Assembly: GCF_037071985.1 (NCBI RefSeq)
Contig: NZ_JAXHDF010000006.1
Coordinates: 186,001 to 250,000 of the forward strand
Length of the DNA stretch: 64,000 nt
Reading direction: 5' to 3'
Source of the DNA: Pseudogracilibacillus sp037071985
GTDB lineage: Bacteria > Bacillota > Bacilli > Bacillales > Amphibacillaceae
The notes under the pieces were generated by a model. The model had not been told where the DNA came from. It saw only the letters and a list, made by a program, of their open reading frames with translations, and did no database searches. Shown here piece by piece: positions 18,666 through 27,914 of the stretch (its first letter is position 1; the number at the start of each line of letters is the position of its first letter). A program made the translations under genes and the position numbers.

Positions 18666-19417
18666 AACGAGCCCGTGTAGGTTTCGGTGGGTTAATTCAT
18701 GAAGCAACTGAGGAAAAAGGAAGAGTAAAATTAATGGACGGTCGACTGGTGGATGAAACCGAAGTTGTTTGGCTTCCTCCAATTCAACCTCAAACCGTTT
18801 TTGCTTTAGGGCTAAATTATGCAGATCATGCGGAAGAATTATCTTTTTCGGCACCAAAGGAACCTTTAGTTTTTTTGAAAGGGCCAAATACGTTTATTGG
18901 CCATCGTGGGCATACTATCCGGCCAAGTGATGTAACTTTTATGCACTACGAGTGTGAATTGGCGGTTGTGATTGGAAAAACAGGAAAGAACATTACACGT
19001 GAAAATGCATATGATTATGTTTCAGGATATACAATCGCTAATGATTATGCAATCCGTGATTATCTTGAAAATTATTACCGGCCTAATTTGAGAGTGAAAA
19101 ACCGTGACAAATGTACACCGATCGGCCCTTGGTTTGTACATAAAACAGCGATTAAGGATCCGATGAATTTAACTTTACGAACATATATAAATGGAAAAAT
19201 AAAACAAGAAGGTACAACCGCAGATATGGTGTTTGATATCCCATATTTAATTGAATATTTAAGTTCTTTTATGACGTTGAATGAGAATGATTTAATTTTG
19301 ACCGGTACACCAAAAGGTTCTGTTGATACGAAAGTTGGTGATGAGGTCGTAACAGAAATAGAAGGAATTGGAAAACTGATCAACACAGTCGTAAATGAAC
19401 AACACCAAATAAATTAA
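18662..19417 (+). CDS. hpaG: HpcE/HpaG C-terminal-half homologue (FAH fold, catalytic)
   Basis: 251 residues. FAH-family metal ligands are intact: Glu97 and Glu99 in MHYECELAVVIGK and Asp128 in ANDYAIRDYLENYYRP. The sequence follows the C-terminal half of E. coli HpcE closely, including LFALGLNYADHA-like and NLTLRTYINGKIKQEGTTAD segments. Expected activity: decarboxylation of 5-oxopent-3-ene-1,2,5-tricarboxylate and isomerisation of 2-hydroxyhepta-2,4-dienedioate, together with the preceding protein. The ATG overlaps the previous stop (ATGA), indicating translational coupling. Confidence 0.9.
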   Translation: MKRARVGFGGLIHEATEEKGRVKLMDGRLVDETEVVWLPPIQPQTVFALGLNYADHAEELSFSAPKEPLVFLKGPNTFIGHRGHTIRPSDVTFMHYECELAVVIGKTGKNITRENAYDYVSGYTIANDYAIRDYLENYYRPNLRVKNRDKCTPIGPWFVHKTAIKDPMNLTLRTYINGKIKQEGTTADMVFDIPYLIEYLSSFMTLNENDLILTGTPKGSVDTKVGDEVVTEIEGIGKLINTVVNEQHQIN

Positions 19418-19430
19418 AAGGGAGATGAAC

Positions 19431-19814
19431 ATGCCACATCTCATTATTGAATATACTGACAATATAAAGGAAGAAGCGAATATCCCTAATTTATTGAAAA
19501 AGGCGAATAATACTTTGTTAATGCATAAAGATATTATTCCGATAGGAGGTTTACGGACAAGGGCAATAGGATTGACAGATTATTATATTGCAGATGGAAC
19601 AGAAGACGATGCATTTATTCATCTGACATTAAAGATTGGGAAAGGACGTTGCGAGGAAGAGATCAAGAACGTTGGCGATGATTTATTTGCAGTGATAAGA
19701 GAGTATTTTAAAGATTTATTTGAAAAACGTTATCTTGCAATCTCAATGGAAATCTATGAGTTTTCCCGTCCAACTTATAAACAGAATAATATTCATTTAC
19801 GTTATCAAAATTAG
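19431..19814 (+). CDS. hpaF: 5-carboxymethyl-2-hydroxymuconate isomerase
   Basis: 127 residues. The start is fixed by mechanism: tautomerases of this family use an N-terminal Pro, and only the ATG at 19431 gives Met-Pro-His-Leu-Ile; it lies 6 bases after GGGAG, while the ATG at 19425 would bury the Pro. The family segments GLRTRAIGLTDYYIADG and FIHLTLKIGKGR match HpcD. It converts 5-carboxymethyl-2-hydroxymuconate to the oxo form used by HpcE. Trimeric MIF-type fold, cytoplasmic. Confidence 0.93.
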   Translation: MPHLIIEYTDNIKEEANIPNLLKKANNTLLMHKDIIPIGGLRTRAIGLTDYYIADGTEDDAFIHLTLKIGKGRCEEEIKNVGDDLFAVIREYFKDLFEKRYLAISMEIYEFSRPTYKQNNIHLRYQN

Positions 19815-19855
19815 GGCGAAAAATAATTAAATTGATAGATCAGGAGGGCTTTAAA

Positions 19856-20773
19856 ATGAATTATGATGAAGCGAGAAAAAGATTAAGAGGTTCAATCTGT
19901 CCGGTAATCACCCCATTTAGAGAGGATGGAACAATTGATGAGGAAGCATTTAAGCAGCTTGTAAACTGGCAAATCGAGAGCGGAAGCCATGGTATCTCTG
20001 TAACAGGAACGAGTGGAGAGCCAAGTTCACTTACTATTGAAGAGCGCAAAAGAGTTATGGATATGGCAAAAGATACAATTGATGGGCGAGTTATTTTTAC
20101 ACCTGGTACAGGTTCAACAAATCATGATGAAACGATGGAACTGACAAAGTATGCTGAAGAAATTGGAGCAGACGCCGCAATGGTGATTGTACCTTATTAC
20201 AATCGGCCAAATCAAGAAGCATTATATGAACATTTTAAAACGGTTGCCGATTCAGTGGAAATACCAATTATTATTTATAATATTCCTGGTCGTACAGCGA
20301 TTAATATGGAAGTAAGTACAATGAAACGGCTTGTTGAAGATTGTCCAAACATAATCGGAGCAAAAGAATCCAATAAAGATTTTGAACATGTGAACCGTGT
20401 GTTATTACATTGTGGGCGGGATTTCTTACTTTACTCGGGAATTGAATTGCTTTGTTATCCAATGCTTGCAATTGGCGGTGCTGGTTTTATTAGCGCCACA
20501 GCGAATGTAGATCCGAAGAGAGTTGCTGCTCTTTATGATGCTTGGGAAGCTGGCGATGTAAAAAAAGCTCAAGATATGCATTTTGAGTTAATGCCTTTAA
20601 ATGATGTGCTATTTAGAGATACAAATCCAACCGTAGCCAAAGCAGCATTAGGAATGATGGGTAAAATCACTCCGAAACTTCGTCTGCCATTAGGTTTACC
20701 TTCCAGTGAAATTCAGGAAGAAGTTCGTGAAACATTAGAAGAGTTAGGAATTATCTCTAAGCAGCTAGGCTGA
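19856..20773 (+). CDS. DapA-family aldolase or hydratase-aldolase of the hpa pathway
   Basis: 305 residues from the ATG at 19856, 8 bases after AGGAGG. Class I (Schiff-base) DHDPS superfamily barrel: GTSGE at residues 51-55, Tyr141 in YNIPGRT and the Schiff-base Lys170 in IIGAKESNKDF. It is not the housekeeping dapA by context: it lies between hpaF and hpaE. It most likely performs the pyruvate/succinate semialdehyde-releasing step done by HpaI elsewhere. The superfamily also holds hydratase-aldolases (NahE, PhdJ), and no HpaH hydratase gene is present here. Confidence 0.78.
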   Translation: MNYDEARKRLRGSICPVITPFREDGTIDEEAFKQLVNWQIESGSHGISVTGTSGEPSSLTIEERKRVMDMAKDTIDGRVIFTPGTGSTNHDETMELTKYAEEIGADAAMVIVPYYNRPNQEALYEHFKTVADSVEIPIIIYNIPGRTAINMEVSTMKRLVEDCPNIIGAKESNKDFEHVNRVLLHCGRDFLLYSGIELLCYPMLAIGGAGFISATANVDPKRVAALYDAWEAGDVKKAQDMHFELMPLNDVLFRDTNPTVAKAALGMMGKITPKLRLPLGLPSSEIQEEVRETLEELGIISKQLG

Positions 20774-20807
20774 TCGACTTTATGTTGAGAGAAGGACAGG
20801 TGAAAAT

Positions 20808-22298
20808 ATGACCACTTTAGAACATACGACACAACCGGATATTTTACTATATATTAACGGAGAGTTTGTTAAAAGTGAAGATGGAAATACATTTGAAAAC
20901 TTAAATCCATTTACGAATAATAAAATTAATAAAGTATATGAAGGAAGAAAAACAGATATTGATAAAGCGGTTATGGCAGCAAGAGAGGCGTTTGATCATG
21001 GACCATGGAAAAAAATGAAGGTAACAGAAAGATTAGCTTATATATATAAAATTGCGGATTTAATTGATCAAGAAGTAGAAAAGATTGCTTATTTAGAAGC
21101 ATTAGATACAGGTTTGCCAATTAAACAAACGAGGTCAATGGTTAGCAGAGCTTCAGAAAACTTCAGGTTTTATGCCAGAATGGTTGATAGTCGTTTGATA
21201 GGTGAAGCTTACCAAGTAGATGACCACTTTATCAATTATACAATAAATTTACCGGCAGGAGTTGCGGGATTGATTACTCCTTGGAATGCCCCTTTTATGT
21301 TAGAAACATGGAAAGTAGCTCCAGCACTGGCAACTGGTAATACAGTAATTTTAAAACCTGCTGAATTTTCTCCTCTATCTGCCAATGTATTAGCAGAAGT
21401 AATTGACAAATCAGGTTTGCCCAAAGGAGTGTTTAATGTTGTTCATGGGTATGGGGAAACTGCTGGAGATGCACTAGTAAAACATCTGGATGTTCAGTTA
21501 ATTTCATTTACTGGAGAAACAGTAACAGGTTCAACAATCATTAAAAATAGTGCAGATACATTGAAAGAATGTTCAATGGAGTTAGGTGGGAAATCTCCGA
21601 TTATTATTTTTGATGATGCTGATTTTGAAAGGGCACTTGATGCCTGTGTATGGGGGATTTTCTCTTTTAATGGTGAAAGATGTACAGCAAATTCAAGACT
21701 ATTTATTCAAGAGGGAATTAAAGATAATTTTATTGAAGCATTAAAAAAACGTGTAGCTAAAGTTCGGATTGGGGACCCTTTAGAAGAGACTACCGAAGTT
21801 GGACCTCTGATTCATAAGGAGCATTATGATAAAGTTGTTAGTTACCTTGAAATTGCTAAACAAGAAGGTGCAGAAGTTCTAACACGTGATATACCGGATG
21901 AATTGAAAAATGGAAATTTTGTAGCCCCTTCAATGATATTACACGCATCGAATGATATGCGTGTTGCGCAAGAAGAAATTTTCGGTCCGATATTGACCGT
22001 AATGAGTTTTAAAGATGAAGATGAAGCAATTCGCCTAGCAAATGATATTGATTATGGTCTTGCTGGGTATGTTTGGACGAATGATATTAAACGGGGACAT
22101 CGAGTTGCTCATCAGATCGACGCAGGTATGTTATGGGTAAATGCCCAAAATGTACGTGATCTTCGTACTCCATTTGGTGGTTCTAAATCATCAGGAATTG
22201 GACGTGAAGGTGGGCATTATGCATTTGACTTTTACACGGAGAAGAAAATTATCCATGTAGCTATCGGAGATCATCCGATTCAGCAATTTGGTAAATAA
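20808..22298 (+). CDS. hpaE: 5-carboxymethyl-2-hydroxymuconate semialdehyde dehydrogenase
   Basis: 496 residues, standard ALDH length. Asn160 in LITPWNAPF, general base Glu258 in SMELGGKSPI and nucleophile Cys292 in FNGERCTANSR are all present with normal spacing. It oxidises the ring-cleavage semialdehyde to 5-carboxymethyl-2-hydroxymuconate with NAD. Last gene of the hpa operon, closed by a clear terminator. Confidence 0.92.
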   Translation: MTTLEHTTQPDILLYINGEFVKSEDGNTFENLNPFTNNKINKVYEGRKTDIDKAVMAAREAFDHGPWKKMKVTERLAYIYKIADLIDQEVEKIAYLEALDTGLPIKQTRSMVSRASENFRFYARMVDSRLIGEAYQVDDHFINYTINLPAGVAGLITPWNAPFMLETWKVAPALATGNTVILKPAEFSPLSANVLAEVIDKSGLPKGVFNVVHGYGETAGDALVKHLDVQLISFTGETVTGSTIIKNSADTLKECSMELGGKSPIIIFDDADFERALDACVWGIFSFNGERCTANSRLFIQEGIKDNFIEALKKRVAKVRIGDPLEETTEVGPLIHKEHYDKVVSYLEIAKQEGAEVLTRDIPDELKNGNFVAPSMILHASNDMRVAQEEIFGPILTVMSFKDEDEAIRLANDIDYGLAGYVWTNDIKRGHRVAHQIDAGMLWVNAQNVRDLRTPFGGSKSSGIGREGGHYAFDFYTEKKIIHVAIGDHPIQQFGK

Positions 22299-22342
22299 TA
22301 TTGATATAGAAAAGAACAAAGAGATATAGTTGTAAAGAAAAT

Positions 22343-22391
22343 AGAACTATTTCAAATTTCATTGCTTGAAATTTGAGTAGTTCTTTTTTTA
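22343..22391 (+). terminator. terminator of the hpa operon
   Basis: AGAACTA (22343-22349) and TAGTTCT (22378-22384) enclose TTTCAAATTTCA/TTGAAATTTGA pairing, followed by TTTTTTT. The following 22392-22816 stretch has no gene I can support; it contains scattered repeats of AATTAGTAA-like text only. Confidence 0.9.
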
Positions 22392-22816
22392 TTTACAGTT
22401 AAGTAGACTACGATATATCATAGTTCCTGCACAGTAAATACGATTCCACTTAGAGTCGATTGCTGCTTGTGTCAAGCGACTCAGCATATATTTACCGCCA
22501 CTCAACGAAGATGCAATTGACTCAGATATATCTTCCATTACTCCTCGTAATAGGTCGAGTTGTCCGCTAATTTATTTCGCCACTTAAACGTTCAACAATT
22601 AGTAACGAAATTACTCCAAATTTTCTTCAATTAGTAATACTCTATACTTCCAATGACGGAATCGTTCTCAATTAGAAAAACTTTTTTTATATCCCAGTCC
22701 CTTGATTTAGTTTTCATCATTAGTATTTTATTGTTTGGTGTGTAATGAGATATAAAGTTGGGAATAGTCCTAAAAGAAAATAGTTTTATTTTGTAATGAA
22801 TAAAATAGGAGGTGTA

Positions 22817-22845
22817 CCCCTTACTATTTATTATTAAGGGGGGAG
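22817..22845 (+). promoter_or_regulatory. hairpin overlapping the ribosome site of the CorC-like gene
   Basis: CCCCTTA (22817-22823) pairs with TAAGGGG (22835-22841) across an 11-base loop. The right arm runs into the Shine-Dalgarno GGGGAG just before the TTG at 22850, so folding would hide part of it. An unused AGGAGG lies 5' of the hairpin. Confidence 0.5.
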
Positions 22846-22849
22846 CAAA

Positions 22850-24145
22850 TTGGATATTCTCAAGTTATCAATGGTTGTAGTATTAATTGCATTAACTGCT
22901 TTTTTTGTAGCGACTGAATTCGCAATAGTAAAAGTTCGTAGTACGCGTATTAACCAGCTTGCTTTAGAAGAAAATAATAAAGCAATCTCTGCACTACGAT
23001 TAATCCAGAATCTAGATGAGTATTTATCCGCATGCCAGCTTGGAATTACAGTGACCGCATTAGGGCTTGGTTGGTTGGGTGAACCTACGGTAAAGAGGCT
23101 GTTGACACCCTTATTTTTAAAATTACATTTAGCGGAAAATATTTCTTCGATTTTATCCTTTGTCATTGCCTTTTCATTAATTACTTTTTTACATGTAGTC
23201 GTCGGTGAACTTGTACCAAAAATTTTCGCTTTGCAAAAGGCAGAGAAAGTTGCTTTGACTTTTGCTGGTCCGATGATTATTTTTTACAAAGTGGCATATC
23301 CATTTATTAAAGCTTTAAACGGGACAGCAAGATTTATTGCTGGAATATTTGGTTTAAAAGCAGTATCAGAAAATGAAGTGGCACATTCTGAAGAGGAGTT
23401 ACGAATGATTTTATCGGAAAGTTTCAAGAGCGGGGAAATTAATCAGTCTGAATATGAATATGTTGATAATATTTTTCGCTTTGATGAAAGACTGGCAAGA
23501 GAAATTATGGTACCACGAACAGAGATTATCGCTTTCGATCAAAAAGATACATTAAAAAACTTTATGGAAGTAGCTTCCGAGAGCAATTATACTAGGTATC
23601 CGATCTATGAGGGGGATAAAGATAATATAATTGGTTTAGTAAATTTAAAAGAAGTACTTATTCATTTTGCAAACGGAGATACGTTAGATGAAACATTAGA
23701 AACATACACGCGTCCTATTTTACGGGTCATTGAGTCACTACCAGTTCATGATTTACTGCTTACAATGCAAAAAGAAAGGGTTCATATGGCGATTCTATTA
23801 GATGAATATGGCGGGACGAAAGGGATGGTTACAGTCGAAGATATTTTGGAGGAAATCGTTGGTGAAATACGCGATGAATTTGATGAGGATGAAACACCTG
23901 AAGTTCATAAATTGGACGAGAACAGAACCATTATTGATGGAAAAGTTTTAATCGAAGAAGTCAATGATATGTTCAATATTGATATTGATGATACGGATAT
24001 TGATACAATCGGAGGATGGATTTTAACTAAAATAGTGCAACCGAAAATAGGGGATAAAATTCAAGTAGATGATTATGAATTTATTGTTATGGAAGCAGAA
24101 GGATATCATATAAAAACAATCGAAGTTCATAAAACGCCTGAATAG
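22850..24145 (+). CDS. CNNM/CorC-family (HlyC/CorC) membrane transporter
   Basis: 431 residues from a TTG preceded by GGGGAG. DUF21 (CNNM) transmembrane domain over residues 1-190 with about four helices and the conserved FFVATEFAIVKVR, then a CBS pair (IMVPRTEIIAFD, HMAILLDEYGGTKGMVT) and a C-terminal CorC_HlyC domain (VNDMFNIDIDDTDIDTIGGW). Homologues such as B. subtilis YhdP (MpfA) export magnesium. Plasma-membrane protein; a haemolysin role is not supported. Confidence 0.88.
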   Translation: MDILKLSMVVVLIALTAFFVATEFAIVKVRSTRINQLALEENNKAISALRLIQNLDEYLSACQLGITVTALGLGWLGEPTVKRLLTPLFLKLHLAENISSILSFVIAFSLITFLHVVVGELVPKIFALQKAEKVALTFAGPMIIFYKVAYPFIKALNGTARFIAGIFGLKAVSENEVAHSEEELRMILSESFKSGEINQSEYEYVDNIFRFDERLAREIMVPRTEIIAFDQKDTLKNFMEVASESNYTRYPIYEGDKDNIIGLVNLKEVLIHFANGDTLDETLETYTRPILRVIESLPVHDLLLTMQKERVHMAILLDEYGGTKGMVTVEDILEEIVGEIRDEFDEDETPEVHKLDENRTIIDGKVLIEEVNDMFNIDIDDTDIDTIGGWILTKIVQPKIGDKIQVDDYEFIVMEAEGYHIKTIEVHKTPE

Positions 24146-24278
24146 TTGATATTGCTCTCTGTTCAGGTAAATTTCTTTTTTAAAGCACTTTCTAAAATAA
24201 CATATTAATGCCATTTTGGTTGTAATAGTATAAAATGTAAATTAATAACTAGATTTTTATGAAAAAAGTAGGGATAAT

Positions 24279-24764
24279 GTGCGAAGGAAAATATACCCTG
24301 TTGCAATAACTATTTCATTGCCTTTGGTTTTCCTTGTTTTTTATATCATTAACCAAGGACATTTTGAAGTGCAAACTTGTTCCTCTATAAATCCCGAATT
24401 AGTAAAGAAAAACAACATTTTATTTATCGGCTGTGATGTAAAATGGATGGGGTTTGGACAACCGAAAATTCATCAAGTTAATCTAATAAATGAAGACAAC
24501 GGAACAAATAACAATGAGATTGATATTACTCCTTCTATTGAGAATCAACCGTTAACAGGACTGGCAGTCTTTACTGAAGAAGAAGCTAGCAGAAGTGGGC
24601 TCAATGAGCGTCTCGTTCCTGTTCGTGATTATAAAGTAAATAATTCTTTTAGGCTTATAATAAAAATAGAATATGAAGATGAAAAAGTATTCGAATCATT
24701 TAAGACATTATCGATTAGATATAATACGTTTGGTATTATAAGGGAACAACAGATTCGTTTATAA
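24279..24764 (+). CDS. membrane-anchored extracytoplasmic protein, unknown
   Basis: 161 residues from a GTG with only a weak AGGG upstream. One N-terminal transmembrane helix (ITISLPLVFLVFYII) then a soluble beta-rich domain with two Cys (VQTCSS, FIGCDV). I do not recognise a family. The start is uncertain. Confidence 0.55.
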   Translation: MRRKIYPVAITISLPLVFLVFYIINQGHFEVQTCSSINPELVKKNNILFIGCDVKWMGFGQPKIHQVNLINEDNGTNNNEIDITPSIENQPLTGLAVFTEEEASRSGLNERLVPVRDYKVNNSFRLIIKIEYEDEKVFESFKTLSIRYNTFGIIREQQIRL

Positions 24765-24829
24765 ATGACTAATGAAGAAGCACTCTTTAGCAGTAATGTT
24801 TACATTCCACTAGTGTGTGATCCAATAAT

Positions 24830-24860
24830 ATAAGACAGGGGATTAAATCTCCTGTCTTAT
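24830..24860. terminator. convergent-gene hairpin terminator
   Basis: ATAAGACAGG (24830-24839) pairs perfectly with CCTGTCTTAT (24851-24860) across an 11-base loop between the convergent unknown gene and padR gene. The flanks are A/T-rich without a solid T-run. Confidence 0.6.
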
Positions 24861-24932
24861 AATTATCATTTGTCATGAACGTTCAAAAAATTGGAGGCAA
24901 AGGGTTATGAAAAAGATAATATTTGCCTAAAA

Positions 24933-25439
24933 TTATGTTCGATTTCGATTTTCAACTTGATTAATCCAATTTAAATCTGCTTCTAAATGTAAGAGTGTAC
25001 CAGTGATTAATAAATACCTATTCTCATCACCTTGAATAAGAAATTCCGTTTTTAATTGAGTCAATTCCATTACATCTTTCATTAGCATTACTTTTTGTTG
25101 CTCAAGCATTTTCTGTTCCTGTTCAAAACGGATCTTTCGAGCACAGCTCCATTTAAAATGAAAATCTTCTTTAGTAGAATCATAAGGTACAGATTCCAGC
25201 AACCAATTTTCCAACTCTTTTTTTCCTTCTACAGTAATTTTGTATAGTTTTCTTTCTTGGTCATCCATTCCTACAGATGAGACTAGTTGATCGCGAGTCA
25301 AACGGTCAAGAGTCGTGTAAATTTGGCCAGGATTAATTTTCCCTTTAATTCCTAAGAGGTTTTCCAACTCTATTTTTAACTCATAACCATGATTAGTTTT
25401 TAGTGATAGCAATGTTAATATTCCATACTTAACCGACAT
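24933..25439 (-). CDS. PadR family regulator of the adjacent ABC transporter
   Basis: 168 residues. An N-terminal PadR winged helix (YGILTLLSLKTNHGYELK, INPGQIYTTLDRLTRDQLV) plus a C-terminal helical PadR/Vir dimerisation domain (residues 90-165). This is the longer subfamily-1-like class. It starts 6 bases after the permease stop, so it is third in the ATPase-permease-regulator operon. Two palindromes of the TATACTTAGTATA type upstream of the ATPase gene are its likely operators. The inducer may be an antimicrobial peptide or drug exported by the transporter. Confidence 0.88.
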   Translation of the reverse strand: MSVKYGILTLLSLKTNHGYELKIELENLLGIKGKINPGQIYTTLDRLTRDQLVSSVGMDDQERKLYKITVEGKKELENWLLESVPYDSTKEDFHFKWSCARKIRFEQEQKMLEQQKVMLMKDVMELTQLKTEFLIQGDENRYLLITGTLLHLEADLNWINQVENRNRT

Positions 25440-25445
25440 ACTTAC

Positions 25446-27914
25446 TCAACCTTCTTTGAGAGATGATATAATGTTTATTTTACTAGCTGTAGCACTAGAA
25501 ATCCAAGAAGCAATAAGAGTTAGAAAAACACCAGCAATCAGTGCCGCTATAATATTACTTAAAGGTATTTGAAAAGAAATAAATCCACCGAAAAGTTCGG
25601 ATTGGGTGGTGACATAAAGTAAAATTAGACTTGATACTATACCCCCAATAACTCCCGACACTCCTATAAGCAGACCTTCTCCAATTATCATCTTCCTAAC
25701 TTGTTGTTTAGTAAAACCTAGTGCCCGCATCGTTCCTATGTCGGAAGTGCGCTCCAAAGTGTTCATCAATAAAGTATTAGCTGTCCCAATACTAGCTAGC
25801 CCTACGATAAAAACTAGCATGGTTAAAATTAACTCATTCATACCAGTCAATGCTGAAGTAGTTGATCTAATTTCGTCCTCTACCGTTTCAATTTTTGAAA
25901 GGTGATTACCAAAATCTAACCATAACTGATCTCGTAATTGTTCACCAGTAAATCCGTCGTTTAAAGTTAGTAGTACGTCAAAACTATTCGTCCAACCAAA
26001 TTCATTATTTAAATGATGCTCATCCATAAATGCGACATAGCCCGCGTAATGGGATGTTTTCACAACGTCAATGACTTCAAGTTGTTGTTTACCTGAAGGC
26101 GTATTAATGGAGATATATTCGCCAATATTTCCTCCCCATTCATCAAAAGCTCTTTCACCAAGAATAACAGATGGTTCCTTCGTCAACTCATTAAAAATTA
26201 TATCTTCTTTTTTTGATTCCTCAAATAATCTAGGTCCCTCTTTATCTACAGCTAGGACAGAAAATTGTCTCTTTTCTTCTTCGATTGTTTCCCATGTAAT
26301 TGGCGTAGCCTCCGTTAAAAGCTCAACATTAGCAACAGACTCATAAGATAGCAGCTTTTCTCTATCTTCATTCGACCAAGGAGCTTCTGAAGTGACTCTT
26401 AGGTCTCCTCCATAAGTATTCCTAATTTCATTTTCATAACCTTCAGGAGCAGATTCTATAACTGCACTTAGTAATAATATCACTGCTATCCCAACAGCAA
26501 GAATAGCGGAAGTATTGGCATTTCGATTTAATTGTTGTGTTATGCTTTGAGCTGCCAGGCTGCCAGAATATCCGAAAAAAATCTTCAAAATAGGTTTAAA
26601 TATCTGATTCAGACCCATTAACAATAATGGAAACAACAGAATGATACTTGCTAAAATAGCTATATAAGAGGCAGGATGGTCGATAAATACAAAAGAAAGT
26701 AAGCCAGCTCCAAGAATAGTCCTATATATGTATTGTTTTATAGAAAAATGTGATTGGTTTTCTGTTTTTAATGTCAATAACACAGAGGTTTTTCCAGCAT
26801 TGTATATTGGAAATAAAGAAAAAACAACAGGAAATAAAATTCCGATTATTACAGCAGTTAATGTAGGTATTTTCCAATTCAATGTGTATACCATGTCAAA
26901 TTCAAACACAGCAAGTAAAGTTTGCATGAACATATCTCCAAGCCATATTCCTATGGGTACCCCAATAGCTGTACCTATTACAGCCAAAAATATCACTTCA
27001 ATAAGAATGAGCCTAGAAATAGAACTTTGCAGATAACCAAAACTCTTCATTATCGCAAATTCCTTTTTTCTCTCCATAACAGTTGTATAAATCATGTTAA
27101 AAACAATGAAGCCACTAATTAACATCGATAACCCAGCAATTAAGTAAAAAAATGTATAAAGTCCCTCTATATCATTACTTTGTCGATCATCTGCGACAAC
27201 TGGTTGTGCATAGACATTTGAATCACGAAATTCTTGCTGGAGAGATTGAAAAAGTTTTTCTCCATCTTCGTTTGTTTGAAATCTTAAATATGAAAGCTCG
27301 TTTTCCATGCCAGTCCATTCTTTTAACAAGCCAAGAGGAGCAATAATTCGGAAACTCTTTTGTTCAGCACGTTCCCAGTCACTCGGACTTGCAAGCAGCT
27401 GGGTATATTCAACGATAGCGGAAATCTTAGCTTCTCCTAAATCGGTAAACCGAATTGAATCACCTACCTTTTTATTTAACAGTTTTGCAACAACGTCCGG
27501 TATCACCAATCCTTCATTATCTAAAGTTCCTTCAATAACTGGAAGTTTTAGCAATGAACTATTTTGATCACTTATGCCTGTAATTCGTACAGACCTTTGA
27601 TTTAGGGAATGATTACCCTCAAGCTCAAAGAAAGCTTGTTTATCAAGCGCCATTAATATTTCTGTTACAGCTGGACTAGTCACAACCGGTGTAACCAAAT
27701 CTTCGGAATAAGTATGATCATCGCTAAGAATCCAATAATCCGCATTTGCCACATACATTTGTTCATAATAATTGAAAACATCATTTGTTGTTTTGTCTGC
27801 AATCAGCATAGAGGTTATAAATGCTATACCTAAGATAATCCCAAGCATTGAAATAAAACACCGTTTTTTATTTTGTATTATGTTACGCCATGAAATTCGC
27901 CACATATTCAGCAT
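25446..27914 (-). CDS. FtsX/MacB-type ABC transporter permease
   Basis: 822 residues from the ATG at 27914, 9 bases after GAAAGG; it overlaps the ATPase gene by 32 bases. An N-terminal transmembrane helix (CFISMLGIILGIAFITSM), an extracytoplasmic MacB-like domain to about residue 240, a first FtsX unit of three helices (residues 240-390), extra helices around 400-490, a second extracytoplasmic domain, and a final FtsX unit (residues 695-815). This double-FtsX layout is typical of Firmicute peptide/lipoprotein-handling or bacitracin-type exporters. Works with the ATPase gene next to it. Confidence 0.88.
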   Translation of the reverse strand: MLNMWRISWRNIIQNKKRCFISMLGIILGIAFITSMLIADKTTNDVFNYYEQMYVANADYWILSDDHTYSEDLVTPVVTSPAVTEILMALDKQAFFELEGNHSLNQRSVRITGISDQNSSLLKLPVIEGTLDNEGLVIPDVVAKLLNKKVGDSIRFTDLGEAKISAIVEYTQLLASPSDWERAEQKSFRIIAPLGLLKEWTGMENELSYLRFQTNEDGEKLFQSLQQEFRDSNVYAQPVVADDRQSNDIEGLYTFFYLIAGLSMLISGFIVFNMIYTTVMERKKEFAIMKSFGYLQSSISRLILIEVIFLAVIGTAIGVPIGIWLGDMFMQTLLAVFEFDMVYTLNWKIPTLTAVIIGILFPVVFSLFPIYNAGKTSVLLTLKTENQSHFSIKQYIYRTILGAGLLSFVFIDHPASYIAILASIILLFPLLLMGLNQIFKPILKIFFGYSGSLAAQSITQQLNRNANTSAILAVGIAVILLLSAVIESAPEGYENEIRNTYGGDLRVTSEAPWSNEDREKLLSYESVANVELLTEATPITWETIEEEKRQFSVLAVDKEGPRLFEESKKEDIIFNELTKEPSVILGERAFDEWGGNIGEYISINTPSGKQQLEVIDVVKTSHYAGYVAFMDEHHLNNEFGWTNSFDVLLTLNDGFTGEQLRDQLWLDFGNHLSKIETVEDEIRSTTSALTGMNELILTMLVFIVGLASIGTANTLLMNTLERTSDIGTMRALGFTKQQVRKMIIGEGLLIGVSGVIGGIVSSLILLYVTTQSELFGGFISFQIPLSNIIAALIAGVFLTLIASWISSATASKINIISSLKEG

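Noticed and set aside
19856..20773. Housekeeping dapA (lysine synthesis)
   Set aside because: It is embedded between hpaF and hpaE with matching orientation and spacing, and no asd or dapG genes adjoin.
22811..22849. A leader peptide starting at GTG after AGGAGG upstream of the CorC-like gene
   Set aside because: The GTG is inside the Shine-Dalgarno itself, so it cannot be initiated from it.
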